Assembly: GCF_040645195.1 (NCBI RefSeq)
Contig: NZ_JBEYXW010000023.1
Span: 1-64,000, forward strand
Reading direction: 5' to 3'
Source: Prauserella_A sp040645195
GTDB lineage: Bacteria; Actinomycetota; Actinomycetes; Mycobacteriales; Pseudonocardiaceae
Length of the DNA: 64,000 nt
A program made the translations under genes and the position numbers. Shown in pieces: positions 52,997 through 62,471 of this stretch (its first letter is position 1; every line of letters starts with the position of its first letter). The notes beneath the pieces were generated by a model, which saw nothing but the letters and a program-made list of their open reading frames with translations, ran no database searches and had not been told where the DNA came from.

Positions 52997-54433
52997 TCAG
53001 CCCTCGATGTTGTGCATGACGTGCTTGACCCGGGTGTAGTCCTCGAAGCCGTACATCGACAGGTCCTTGCCGTGACCGGAGTGCTTGAAGCCCCCGTGCG
53101 GCATCTCCGAGATGAACGGGATGTGCGTGTTCACCCACACGCAGCCGAAGTCCAGCCGCGCGGTCATCCGCATCGCGCGGCCGTGGTCGCGGGTCCACAC
53201 CGATGCCGCGAGGCCGTACTCCACGCCGTTGGCGAAGGCGACCGCCTCGTCCTCGTCGACGAACCGCTGCACGGTGATGACCGGGCCGAACACCTCCTGC
53301 TGGATGATCTCGTCATCCTGGCGCACACCCGAGACCACCGTCGGGGCGTAGAAGTAGCCCCGCTCGCCGACCTGCTGACCTCCGATGTGGACGGTCGCGT
53401 GGCCGGGAAGCCGGTCAACAAAGCCACGTACCCTGGCGAGCTGGCCGGCGTTGTTCAGCGGTCCGTAGAGGACGTCCGGTTCGGACGGTGCGCCGGTACG
53501 GGTGCTGCGGGCCTGCTCGGTGAGTGCGGCGACGAGCTCGTCGTACACGCCGGGCGCGGCGAGCACCCTGGTGGCCGCGGTGCAGTCCTGGCCGGCGTTG
53601 AAATAGCCCCCGACGGCGATGGCCTCGGCGGCCCCGGCCACGTCGGCGTCGTCGAACACGACGGCCGGCGCCTTGCCGCCGAGCTCGAGATGGGTGCGCT
53701 TGAGGTCGGGTGCCGCGGCCGCGGCGACCTCCCGACCGGCCCGGGTCGACCCGGTGATCGACACCAGCTGCGGCGTGGGGTGGGCGACCAGCGCCCGCCC
53801 GGTGTCCCGGTCGCCGCACACCACGTTGAACACCCCTGCCGGGAAGAACTCCGCCGCGATCTCGGCCAGCAGCAGCGTCGTCACCGGTGTGGTGTCCGAA
53901 GGCTTGAGCACCACCGTGTTACCGGCCGCCAGTGCCGGCGCGACCTTCCACACCGCCATCATCAGCGGGTAGTTCCACGGGGTGACCTGCGCGCACACGC
54001 CGATCGGCTCACGTCGCACGTAGCTGGTGTGCCCGGCGAGGTACTCGCCTGCCGACTTGCCCTCCAGGACCCGCGCCGCGCCGGCGAAGAACCGGAAGTG
54101 GTCGACCGCGGGTGGCAGCTCCTCCTCGAGCGTGAGCTGCCGTGGTTTGCCCGTGTTGCGGCATTCGGCGTCGACCAGTTCCCCGGCCCGCGCCTCGATC
54201 GCGTCGGCGAACTTCAACAGTGCGAGCTGCCGGTCCTTCGGTGTGGCGCCTCGCCATGCCTCGAACGCCCGCGCCGCGGCGGTCATCGCCCGGTCGACGT
54301 CCTGCTGCCCGGACACCGGCGCGGCGGCGAACACCTCACCGGTGCTCGGATCGATCAGATCCGCGTAGTGCCCATCGGCCGGCTCGGCGGAGGCGCCGTC
54401 GACGAAGTTCTGCAGCACGCTCTTGTCGGTCAT
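52997..54433 (-). CDS. Gamma-aminobutyraldehyde dehydrogenase (PatD-like ALDH)
   Basis: This 478-residue aldehyde dehydrogenase oxidises amino-aldehydes such as 4-aminobutanal to the amino acid. TPWNYPLMMAVWKVAPALAA, HLELGGKAPAVVFDDAD, GGYFNAGQDCTAATRVLA (catalytic cysteine) and PHGGFKHSGHGKDLSMYGFE are characteristic of the PatD/betaine-aldehyde group. With the class III aminotransferase it forms the two core steps of putrescine to GABA. It is convergent with the importer operon and 14 bp from its last gene. The ATG lies 185 bp from the divergent P450 gene. Confidence 0.87.
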   Translation of the reverse strand: MTDKSVLQNFVDGASAEPADGHYADLIDPSTGEVFAAAPVSGQQDVDRAMTAAARAFEAWRGATPKDRQLALLKFADAIEARAGELVDAECRNTGKPRQLTLEEELPPAVDHFRFFAGAARVLEGKSAGEYLAGHTSYVRREPIGVCAQVTPWNYPLMMAVWKVAPALAAGNTVVLKPSDTTPVTTLLLAEIAAEFFPAGVFNVVCGDRDTGRALVAHPTPQLVSITGSTRAGREVAAAAAPDLKRTHLELGGKAPAVVFDDADVAGAAEAIAVGGYFNAGQDCTAATRVLAAPGVYDELVAALTEQARSTRTGAPSEPDVLYGPLNNAGQLARVRGFVDRLPGHATVHIGGQQVGERGYFYAPTVVSGVRQDDEIIQQEVFGPVITVQRFVDEDEAVAFANGVEYGLAASVWTRDHGRAMRMTARLDFGCVWVNTHIPFISEMPHGGFKHSGHGKDLSMYGFEDYTRVKHVMHNIEG

Positions 54434-54618
54434 GTCCAGGGCTCCCTGAGGTAAGGATCGCGTCGGCTCGCTGCCATCTTCGCGACTGAATTCGCGGCAG
54501 ACAAGACCAATGGCAACTGGTTTCGTTTCGGAGCTGAAGGGCTCGGGCGGATGACTCCGTCGGCGTGTTCGGGTTGACTGGTGAGGTACCGCGGACCGAC
54601 TCCCCAGGAGGCTGCGCC

Positions 54619-55824
54619 ATGGCTTCCGATGACGCTCAGCAGGTGTTGCGCTACCCGATTCCGGCTTCGGCGGTGCTGGCCCCGCCCGCCGAGTGGGCGC
54701 GGTTGCGGCAGAGGTGCCCGGTCGCGCGGGTTGCGCTGCCCAGCGGAGACGAGGCGTTGCTGCTCACTAGGCATGCCGACGTCAAGCAGATACTGGCGGA
54801 CCCGCGCTTCGGCAGGTTGCTGACCGCGCCGGACGCGGCGAGGATCTCGCCCAGTGAGCCGGGTGGGGTGTTCGACAGCCCGCGCGAGACGTCGGAGCTG
54901 CAGACCGGCGGAGGGCATCAGCGGTGGCGGCGCACGGTGGGGCAGTGGTTCACCGCCAAGCGCATGGCCGCGCTGCGGCCCGGGATCGAGGCGACAGCCG
55001 AACGGCTCGTCGAGGACATGGTCGAACGCGGGCAGCCGGCGGACCTGAAGGCGAGTCTGGCGTTTCCGTTGCCGGTGTGGGTGATCTGCGATCTGCTGGG
55101 GGTTCCGGTCGCCGACCGGGACTCCTTCGGCTACTGGTCCGACACCATGCTCAACCTGACCCGGTACACCCCCGGCGAGGTCGCCGCCGCACAGGCCGAG
55201 TTCGCCGAGTACCTGACCGCACTCATCACGGCCAAGCGGGCGGAACCAGGTGAGGACCTGCTGAGCGAGTTGATCAGCGGTACCGGGTGGTCGGAAAGGC
55301 AGCTGGTGGCCACTGCGCAGGGGTTGCTGGTCGCGGGGCACGAGACCACCACGAACATGATCGGGAAGATGATGGTCATGCTGCTCGCGGACCGGCGGCG
55401 CTGGGAGCGGCTGCTGGCTGACCGGTCCCTGGTGCGCACAGCGGTCGAGGAAGCGCTGCGGTTCGATGCGAACGCCGGGTTCGGAATCCCGCGGTACATC
55501 GGCGCGGAGGTCGAGGTCGGCGACACCGTACTGCACCGGGGCACGACCGTCGTGTGCAACCTGGCCGCGGCCAACCGGGACGAGAACGTCTTCGACGGCG
55601 CCGCCGAGATGAACCTGGACCGCACACCGAATCCGCACCTGGCCTTCGGGGTCGGCGCGCACGCGTGCCTCGGCCAGGCGCTGGCACGAACCGAGCTGCG
55701 GACTGTGCTCGACGTGCTGCTGCGCACGCTCCCGTCACTGGAACTGGCTGCCGGGGTGGACGAGCTGCGCCGGATCGAGGGGCTCGTCGTCGGCGGCCTC
55801 CGCGAAGTCCCGGTGCGGTGGTGA
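54619..55824 (+). CDS. Cytochrome P450
   Basis: This soluble bacterial-type P450 (401 residues) is a heme monooxygenase. The oxygen-activating I-helix motif is AGHETTTN, the ExxR pair is in EEALR, and the heme loop FGVGAHACLGQALAR places the cysteine ligand at C350. No ferredoxin or reductase gene is next to it. The ATG at 54619 follows AGGAGG by seven bases; the open frame reaches upstream but lacks a ribosome site. Substrate and CYP family are not determinable here. Confidence 0.93.
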   Translation: MASDDAQQVLRYPIPASAVLAPPAEWARLRQRCPVARVALPSGDEALLLTRHADVKQILADPRFGRLLTAPDAARISPSEPGGVFDSPRETSELQTGGGHQRWRRTVGQWFTAKRMAALRPGIEATAERLVEDMVERGQPADLKASLAFPLPVWVICDLLGVPVADRDSFGYWSDTMLNLTRYTPGEVAAAQAEFAEYLTALITAKRAEPGEDLLSELISGTGWSERQLVATAQGLLVAGHETTTNMIGKMMVMLLADRRRWERLLADRSLVRTAVEEALRFDANAGFGIPRYIGAEVEVGDTVLHRGTTVVCNLAAANRDENVFDGAAEMNLDRTPNPHLAFGVGAHACLGQALARTELRTVLDVLLRTLPSLELAAGVDELRRIEGLVVGGLREVPVRW

Positions 55825-55825
55825 G

Positions 55826-56173
55826 TCAAGCGACAGCTGTGCAGCGCGGGCAGTCCTCCACGGAAACACGTACCAGGTGGTGGCAACGCGGGTGGTAGTA
55901 GCGCTTGGACGCCCACAGAATCGCACCGGCGGGCACGAGCGCCGTGACGATCACCCCGGCTGCGATCCAGCCCGCTTCACCGAGGCGGGTGCCGACGATG
56001 AGCAAGGCGACGCCGAGCACGATCGCGGCGAGAATTCCGAGGGTCAGCACGACCGAGGTGGTGTCCTCCGGGGATCGCATGCGGCGCAGCCACCGATCCA
56101 GCCGGGGATTCTCCGTGCGCAGCGTTCGCTCGAGCGCGTCCAGTGCGTGCTGTTCTTTTTCGCTCAGAGGCAT
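55826..56173 (-). CDS. DUF3040-like small membrane protein
   Basis: This 115-residue protein begins MPLSEKEQHALDALERTLRT, the usual start of actinobacterial DUF3040 proteins. Two hydrophobic helices follow (about 43-62 and 69-90), then a cysteine/histidine tail, YYHPRCHHLVRVSVEDCPRC, which could bind metal. Ordinary DUF3040 proteins lack such a tail, so it may be a variant family. It converges with the P450 gene, one base apart. Function is unknown. Confidence 0.7.
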   Translation of the reverse strand: MPLSEKEQHALDALERTLRTENPRLDRWLRRMRSPEDTTSVVLTLGILAAIVLGVALLIVGTRLGEAGWIAAGVIVTALVPAGAILWASKRYYHPRCHHLVRVSVEDCPRCTAVA

Positions 56174-56522
56174 AGGTGGCCACCTGCCAACGGCGCACCC
56201 AGGTCAGGCAATGGTCCTTCTCCTTCGGGGCGTCCACACAAATCTTTCGTGCAGGATATCGTGCGCACGGTCCGGGGGTATTGCGCAATGACCGTGGTCA
56301 CAAGGGTTTTGCGCAGCACTATAACGCGACTGCGGATGGTGCGAAGGCGACCACGCACAGCATCGTGCACCGTCCACAATGGCCGGTGGTTCTACGTCGC
56401 ATACCGGCCGAACCGGACGCACCACGCAGAGAAGGTCACGCCGTCGCCGAGGTTTGTGCAGGCGTGGCCCCGGCAAGCCCTATCGCGGCAGCCGTCTGCG
56501 CGTCGTGAGTGGAGGAAAGGCG
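56174..56522. other. 349-bp intergenic region upstream of the ClpC-like gene
   Basis: This divergent region should hold promoters for the membrane-protein gene and the ClpC-like gene. GGTTTTGCGCAGCACTATAAC near 56307 could include promoter elements. I see no clear HspR, CtsR or ClgR operator. No other feature is evident. Confidence 0.3.
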
Positions 56523-59021
56523 ATGTCGGGCTTCTTCGAGCCGGGTGAGGCCGGCCCCAGTCCTTTCGACGATTTTCTGGCACAGTTCTTCGGGTCCGGC
56601 ACCTCGCGCCGGGGCTCCTATCCCGTCGACATCACCAGGCTGATGAGCGACCAGGCGCGGGACCTGGTCTCCGACGCGGCTAACCAGACGGCCGCCTGGG
56701 GCAGGACCGACCTGGATACCGAACAGCTGCTCTGGGCAGCCACGCGGCAACCGGCCACCAGAGCGCTGATCGGGCGTGCGGGGGCGGACCCGGACGCGCT
56801 GGCCGGCCAGATCGAGCAGCAGTCGAAGGTGGCGGAGCCGCGGCCGGGCCCGGTACGGCTGACCCCGGCCGCCAAGCGCACGCTGCTCGACGCGCACCAG
56901 ATCTCCCGCGGTCTTGGCTCCTCCTATATCGGTCCTGAGCATCTGCTGCTCGCGCTCGCTGCCAACCCCGAATCCGGTGCCGGCAAGATTCTCGGTCAGG
57001 CCAGGGTGAATCCGGAGACATTGGCCGGCCCCGCGGCCCGCGAGCGCGGTGAGCAGCCCTCGGCCACCTCGACACTCGACCAGTACGGCCGCGACCTCAC
57101 CGAGCTGGCCCGCGAGGGCGGCCTCGACCCGGTGATCGGCCGTGCGGAACAGATCGAGCAGACGGTCGAGGTGCTTTCCCGGCGCACCAAGAACAACCCG
57201 GTGCTCATCGGGGAGGCCGGTGTCGGCAAGACCGCCATCGTGGAGGGGCTGGCACAGCGAATCGCGACGGAGGACGTGCCGGACACGCTCGCCAACCGCA
57301 GGGTGATCGAGCTCGACCTCCCCGCCATGGTGGCCGGTACCCGCTACCGCGGGGACTTCGAGGAGCGGATGACCAGCCTGCTGAAAGAGATCCGCGCACA
57401 CCGCGACGAGCTGATCGTGTTCATCGACGAGCTGCACACCGTCGTCGGCGCCGGCTCGGCCGAGGGCTCCATGGGCGCGGGCAACATGCTCAAACCTGCG
57501 CTGGCCAAGGGAGAGCTGCACATCATCGGTGCCACCACACTGGACGAGTACCGTCGCGACGTCGAGACCGACCCCGCGCTGGAGCGGCGTTTCCAGCCGA
57601 TTCTCGTGCCGGAGCCCTCGGTCGAGGACACCATCGCGATCCTGCGCGGCCTTCGCGACCGCTACGAGGCGCACCACCAGGTCCGCTTCACCGACGAGGC
57701 ACTCGATGCGGCCGCCACGCTGGCGGACCGCTACATCACCGACCGGTTCCTGCCGGACAAGGCGATCGACCTGATGGACCAGGCGGGCGCCAGGGTCCGG
57801 CTGCGTGCGGGACGGGGCCCGGCGAAGCTACGTGACCTGCAGGCCCGGCTGGACCAGCTGCTCAGGGACCGCGACCAGGCGGTCAGCGAGGAACAGTACG
57901 AGCGGGCCGCGAGCCTGCGCGACAACATCGCCGAGGTCCGTGCCGACATCGAACGCGCCCGGTCCGGTGACCAGTCGTCCGATGTGCCCGAGGTGGTGAC
58001 CGAGGACGTCGCGCAGGTCGTGTCCCGGCTGACCGGAATTCCCGTCAGCCAGCTCACCGAGGAGGAACGGGACCGCCTGCTGCGGCTGGAGGAACACCTG
58101 CACGGACGCGTGGTGGGGCAGGACGAGGCCGTGCAGGCTGTGGCCGAGGCGGTGCGCCGCTCGCGGATCGGCCTCTCCGAGCCGAACCGCCCCGTCGGCA
58201 GCTTCCTTTTCCTCGGCCCCACGGGGGTCGGCAAGACCGAACTCGCCCGCACACTGGCCGAGGCGCTGTTCGGCGACGAGAACCACCTGGTGCGCCTCGA
58301 CATGAGCGAGTACGGCGAGCGGCACAACGTCAGCCGCTTCATCGGTGCCCCGCCCGGCTATGTGGGCTACGAGGAGGCAGGGCAGCTCACCGAGGCGGTC
58401 CGCAGGCGGCCCTACTCCGTGGTGCTGCTCGACGAGATCGAGAAGGCGCACCCCGATGTGTTCAACATCCTGCTGCAGGTGCTCGACGACGGCAGGCTCA
58501 CCGACGGGCGCGGCCGCACGGTCGACTTCACCAACACGGTGCTCATCATGACCAGCAACCTGGGCTCGGAGCTGATCGTCGCGGGCACTCAGAGCGGGCT
58601 CGGCTTCGGCCGCGCCGGCGAGGAGGCGGTCGACGGGCCGCTGCGCGAGCGGCTGCTGCGGCGGTTGCGCGAGACCTTCCGCCCCGAGTTCCTCAACCGT
58701 ATCGACGAGATCATCATCTTCCGCCGGCTGGAGGAGGACCAGCTGCACCGGATCACCGAGATGATGCTCCAGCGCACGGTCAGGCGCGCGCACGCACAGG
58801 ACGTCCGGCTGGAGTTCACGCCGGATGCCGTGGCCTGGCTGTCGCAGCGCGGTCACGAGCCGGAGTTCGGCGCGCGGCCGTTGCGGCGCACCATTCAGCA
58901 GCACGTGGACAACCGGCTGTCCCGCATGCTCCTCGACGGAACCCTCGGCCCGGGCAGCCACGTCCGTGTCGGTGTCGCCGACGACGAGCTGACCTTCACG
59001 ACGGAGCCCGCCGTCACCTGA
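56523..59021 (+). CDS. ClpC-like AAA+ chaperone of the Clp protease
   Basis: This 832-residue double-AAA+ unfoldase has an N-terminal extension (SGFFEPGEAGPSPFDDFLAQ, about 38 residues), two Clp_N repeats (about 40-180), D1 with GEAGVGKT and VFIDELH, a UVR-type segment (EEQYERAASLRDNIAEV) and D2 with GPTGVGKT, ending in sensor 2 GARPLRRTIQ. SGLGF in D2 fits the LGF-type ClpP-contact loop, so it probably works with ClpP. The extension and Clp_N are typical of a second ClpC-like paralogue in actinomycetes rather than housekeeping ClpC1. The ATG at 56523 follows GGAGGAAAGG. Its end overlaps the convergent dehydrogenase by eight bases. Confidence 0.88.
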   Translation: MSGFFEPGEAGPSPFDDFLAQFFGSGTSRRGSYPVDITRLMSDQARDLVSDAANQTAAWGRTDLDTEQLLWAATRQPATRALIGRAGADPDALAGQIEQQSKVAEPRPGPVRLTPAAKRTLLDAHQISRGLGSSYIGPEHLLLALAANPESGAGKILGQARVNPETLAGPAARERGEQPSATSTLDQYGRDLTELAREGGLDPVIGRAEQIEQTVEVLSRRTKNNPVLIGEAGVGKTAIVEGLAQRIATEDVPDTLANRRVIELDLPAMVAGTRYRGDFEERMTSLLKEIRAHRDELIVFIDELHTVVGAGSAEGSMGAGNMLKPALAKGELHIIGATTLDEYRRDVETDPALERRFQPILVPEPSVEDTIAILRGLRDRYEAHHQVRFTDEALDAAATLADRYITDRFLPDKAIDLMDQAGARVRLRAGRGPAKLRDLQARLDQLLRDRDQAVSEEQYERAASLRDNIAEVRADIERARSGDQSSDVPEVVTEDVAQVVSRLTGIPVSQLTEEERDRLLRLEEHLHGRVVGQDEAVQAVAEAVRRSRIGLSEPNRPVGSFLFLGPTGVGKTELARTLAEALFGDENHLVRLDMSEYGERHNVSRFIGAPPGYVGYEEAGQLTEAVRRRPYSVVLLDEIEKAHPDVFNILLQVLDDGRLTDGRGRTVDFTNTVLIMTSNLGSELIVAGTQSGLGFGRAGEEAVDGPLRERLLRRLRETFRPEFLNRIDEIIIFRRLEEDQLHRITEMMLQRTVRRAHAQDVRLEFTPDAVAWLSQRGHEPEFGARPLRRTIQQHVDNRLSRMLLDGTLGPGSHVRVGVADDELTFTTEPAVT

Positions 59022-60387
59022 CGAAAGCCGGCTCGCCTGCCGCGGGTGCGGGAATCGGCGGTTGGTCGGTCTTCGGGCCGGGAATCGTGTCGATGCCCTC
59101 CATGCCCTTGGTGAAATCGACCGGCTCGTCGTCCATGAAGGCCCGCGGGTTGAACGTCTCGTCGACCATGACGCCGTGGACCCTGCGCCGCTGCATGCCG
59201 AAGTTCCCCGCGTCGTACAGCGGAAGGAGCGCTGCCTCGCGCAGGTAGCGATCGAAGCGGTGTTTCCTGTCCACCGAGTTGACGCCGACCACCTGCATGC
59301 ACTTGTAGACGCAGTCGAAAAGCATTTCCGTGCAATGGATCTTGCACATCGCGCCGAGCATCTCGCCGTGGTAGCCGTGCTGGTCGAGGTAGTGTGCCGC
59401 CTTCCAGCAGAAGTACCGGGCCGCCTCGATCTTCGCGGCGACGTCGCCGAGGACGTAGCCGGGGTACTGGTAGTTGATGATCGGTTTCGGCCCGCCTGCC
59501 GTGTAGGTCTTGGCCCAGCGCAGGGTGTCCTCGTAGGCGGTCCTCGCGACCGCGACGGCTCCGATGCCCGCCACCGGCCCGGACCAGGCGAAGTTGCGGT
59601 TGATCACCAGGTCGCCGTTGCCCCTGGTGCCCTCGATGAGGTTGCGCGCGGGGACCCGCGCGTTGTCGAAGATGATCTCGCAGTTGGGGGCGCTGCGCTG
59701 CGCCGAGGTGCTGATCGAGTGGTAGGTGATTCCCGGTGTGCCGCGCTCGATCATGATGGCGGACAGCCCGGCCGTGCCTCCGACGTCGGGATCGGTCCGC
59801 ACCAGGACCAGATTGAGGTTGGCGCCCAGGTTGTCCCAGCCGCCGACGTTGCAGGGCCAGTACTTGCGGCCGTTGATGACGTACTCGTCGCCGTCGAGCC
59901 GGGCGGTGACGTGCATGCCGGCGCCGTCGATCGCGGGCGCGTCGAAGTTCGCGGTGCCACCGGGCGTGCCAGGCGGTTCACTGGCCGCGTACCCGACGAT
60001 GAACTCGCCGCTCGTGTCGGCGGTCGCCATACCGATGAACCGTTTCTTCTGTTCTTCGGTTCCGTAGTACCAGACCGGCATCAGCCCGAGCCCGTTCACC
60101 AGTACGGTGGTGCCGAATCCCGGGTCGACGGCCTGGATCTCTTCGGCTGCGATGACGAAATCGACATTCGACAGCCCGCCGCCGCCGTATTGGGCGGGCA
60201 GCATGGAGAAGGCGATCCCGCTCCTGCAGGCCTCCGCATACGCGCCCTTGGTGAGCCGGAATCCTGTGAGCGGATCTGGTTCCGCATCAACCCTGTCCGT
60301 CAGGGGAGCGAGGTGAGTCTCCGCGAAACGCCGTGCGGAGAGCTGAATTTCTCGTTGTTTCTCGGTGAGTGTGAAATCGATAGCCAT
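59014..60387 (-). CDS. Acyl-CoA dehydrogenase family protein
   Basis: This 457-residue flavoprotein is longer than the usual 380-400. It starts AIDFTLTEKQREIQLSARRF and has PAQYGGGGLSNVDFVIAAEE, AASEPPGTPG, GRKYWPCNVGGWDNLGANLN and INYQYPGYVLGDVAAKIEAA. The middle domain loop contains an unusual WPCNVGGW instead of the more common WITNA. The catalytic glutamate cannot be placed with confidence. The ATG at 60387 is preceded by GGGGTG. It may act on a branched, cyclic or aromatic-derived acyl-CoA. It precedes glutamine synthetase on the same strand without a clear functional link. Confidence 0.85.
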   Translation of the reverse strand: MAIDFTLTEKQREIQLSARRFAETHLAPLTDRVDAEPDPLTGFRLTKGAYAEACRSGIAFSMLPAQYGGGGLSNVDFVIAAEEIQAVDPGFGTTVLVNGLGLMPVWYYGTEEQKKRFIGMATADTSGEFIVGYAASEPPGTPGGTANFDAPAIDGAGMHVTARLDGDEYVINGRKYWPCNVGGWDNLGANLNLVLVRTDPDVGGTAGLSAIMIERGTPGITYHSISTSAQRSAPNCEIIFDNARVPARNLIEGTRGNGDLVINRNFAWSGPVAGIGAVAVARTAYEDTLRWAKTYTAGGPKPIINYQYPGYVLGDVAAKIEAARYFCWKAAHYLDQHGYHGEMLGAMCKIHCTEMLFDCVYKCMQVVGVNSVDRKHRFDRYLREAALLPLYDAGNFGMQRRRVHGVMVDETFNPRAFMDDEPVDFTKGMEGIDTIPGPKTDQPPIPAPAAGEPAFVR

Positions 60388-60511
60388 GAGAGCACCCCGA
60401 AGCCGATTGTGCGCCTTCTCGGAAAGGAAGGCCTGACTGTGAATTTCCTGCCCTGTGGGGTGAAACACAGCCTACTCTCGAGCTGATGGGGCACGCCAAA
60501 CCGACTCGGGC

Positions 60512-61936
60512 TCACACGTCGTAGTTCAGCGCGAACTCGTAGGGATGCGGGCGCAGCCGCATCGGGTCGATCTCATGTTCGCGTTTGAAGTCGATCCAGG
60601 TCTCGATGACGTCGGAGGTGAACACTCCGCCGGCGAGCAGGTACTCGTGGTCGGCTTCGAGGCGGTCGATCACGTCCTCGAGCGAAGCCGGTACCTGGGC
60701 GACATCGCGGGCCTCCTCCGGTGGCAGGTCGTAGAGGTCCTTGTCGATGGGTGGCGGGGGCTCGATCTTGTTCTTGATGCCGTCGAGCCCCGCCATGACC
60801 ATCGCGGAGAAGGACAGGTACGGGTTGCCGGCGGAGTCGGGGCAGCGGAACTCGATGCGCTTGGCCTTGGGGGAGGAGCCGGTGACGGGGATGCGGACGC
60901 AGGCCGAGCGGTTGCGCTGCGAGTAGACCAGGTTGATCGGTGCCTCGAAGCCGGGAACCATCCGGTGGTAGGAGTTCACGGTGGGGTTGGTGAACGCCAG
61001 CAGGCTCGGTGCGTGGTGAAGGAGCCCGCCGACGTAGTGCCGCCCGAGGTCGGACAGGCCGCCGTAGCCGGTTTCGTCGTAGAACAGCGGGCCGTTCTCG
61101 TCCCACAGGGACTGATGACAGTGCATGCCGGAACCGTTGTCGTTGAACAGCGGTTTCGGCATGAACGTGACGGTCCTCCCGGCTGCCCATGCCGTGCTTT
61201 TGACGATGTACTTGAAAAGCTGGAGGTCGTCGGCCGCGTGCAGCAGCGTGTTGAACCGGTAGTTGATCTCGGCCTGGCCGCCGCTGCCGACCTCGTGGTG
61301 CGCCTTCTCGACCTCGATACCCACGCCCGCGAGGCCGTGCACCATGTCGTCGCGCAGGTCGGCGAAGTGGTCACGTGGCGGCACGGGGAAGTAGCCCGCC
61401 TTGTAGGGAGTCTTGTACCCGAGGTTGCCGCCGGGCTCCTCACGTCCGGTGTTCCACCAACCCTCGACCGAGTCGATGTGGTGGTACGCCTGGTTTTCCG
61501 TGTTGTCGTAGCGCACGGAGTCGAAGATGTAGAACTCCGCTTCGGGGCCGAAGAAGGCGCGGTCGGCGATGGTGGACTCGGCGATGTAGTCCTCTGCCTT
61601 GCGCGCGATGGTGCGCGGGTCGCGGCTGTAGGGCTCGCGGGTGAACGGATCGTGCACGAAGAAGTTCATCAGCACGGTTTTGCGGGCCCGGAACGGATCG
61701 AGGCGTGCGGTGTAGGGGTCCGGAAGAAGCAGCATGTCCGATTCGTGAATCGACTGGAAACCCCGCACCGAGGACCCGTCGAACGCCACGCCGCTCTCGA
61801 ACAACTCGGCGTCGAAGGTCGTGGCCGGAACGGTGAAATGCTGCATGATGCCGGGTAGGTCGCAGAACCGGACGTCGACGAACTCGACGTTCTCGTCGGC
61901 GATGAACCGCAACACGTCATCGGCTGTAGTGAACAT
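60512..61936 (-). CDS. glnA: Type I glutamine synthetase
   Basis: This 474-residue enzyme makes glutamine from glutamate, ammonia and ATP. It has the grasp domain and catalytic domain with VAFDGSSVRGFQSI, ADRAFFGPEAEFYIFDSV and NDNGSGMHCHQSLW. The segment NKIEPPPPIDKDLYDLPPEE supplies the tyrosine adenylylated in the GSI-beta class, so activity is probably controlled by GlnE. Length is normal for the 12-subunit enzyme. The ATG follows AAGGAG. A long repeat-rich region lies upstream of it, shared with the divergent threonine dehydratase gene. Confidence 0.95.
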   Translation of the reverse strand: MFTTADDVLRFIADENVEFVDVRFCDLPGIMQHFTVPATTFDAELFESGVAFDGSSVRGFQSIHESDMLLLPDPYTARLDPFRARKTVLMNFFVHDPFTREPYSRDPRTIARKAEDYIAESTIADRAFFGPEAEFYIFDSVRYDNTENQAYHHIDSVEGWWNTGREEPGGNLGYKTPYKAGYFPVPPRDHFADLRDDMVHGLAGVGIEVEKAHHEVGSGGQAEINYRFNTLLHAADDLQLFKYIVKSTAWAAGRTVTFMPKPLFNDNGSGMHCHQSLWDENGPLFYDETGYGGLSDLGRHYVGGLLHHAPSLLAFTNPTVNSYHRMVPGFEAPINLVYSQRNRSACVRIPVTGSSPKAKRIEFRCPDSAGNPYLSFSAMVMAGLDGIKNKIEPPPPIDKDLYDLPPEEARDVAQVPASLEDVIDRLEADHEYLLAGGVFTSDVIETWIDFKREHEIDPMRLRPHPYEFALNYDV

Positions 61937-62137
61937 CGGCGCTTGCTCCTTTGCGGGCCTGGGACGGTCGGCCGTGGCGAGGAGAGTGCCCCTGCTGCTC
62001 GCACGCGGTACGGGCAGCCAGGTCGACTTCGGAGCCTATCAGGCGGGTGAGGTGCGGTACCAGCGTCGGCGGTGCCGCTCACCCCTCGTGCAACGTCCAC
62101 AACAGACGGTTGCCAAATGCCGGTGTGCACGGCGAGC

Positions 62138-62379
62138 GCGAGTCCCCCGCTCCAGCACGCGAGTCCCCCGCTCCAGCACGCGAGTCCCCCGCCCGGGCAC
62201 GCGAGATGCCCAGTCCCGCACTCGAGTTTCCCGCCGCGGCAGGCGAAATGCCCGCTCGGGAGCGCGAATCCCCCGCTGCGGTGCTCGAGTTGCGCGCTCC
62301 GACGCGCGAGTTGCCCGCTCCGACGCGCGAGTTGCCCGCTCTGGTGCGTGAAATGCCCGCTCCCGGGGCGAGTTGCCCT
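62138..62379 (-). repeat. Array of 21-bp repeats, reverse orientation (about 11-12 units)
   Basis: Units start every 21 bases from 62138 to 62369 and read GCGAGTCCCCCGCTCCAGCAC on the plus strand, the reverse complement of the GGGGGACTCGCG unit. It begins about 200 bp upstream of glnA. The first units are nearly the same, later ones diverge. Confidence 0.85.
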
Positions 62380-62471
62380 CGTCAGGCCGGGAGCTAGCCC
62401 AGCCGACTGGCGCTGTCGGCGCGCAACTCGGTGTGCGGCGCGGGGCCGGATGGGTGGCTCACGGCCGGGAA

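Noticed and set aside
56174..56522. A small gene in the region before the ClpC-like gene
   Set aside because: The frames there lack a start with a ribosome site and show no recognisable pattern.
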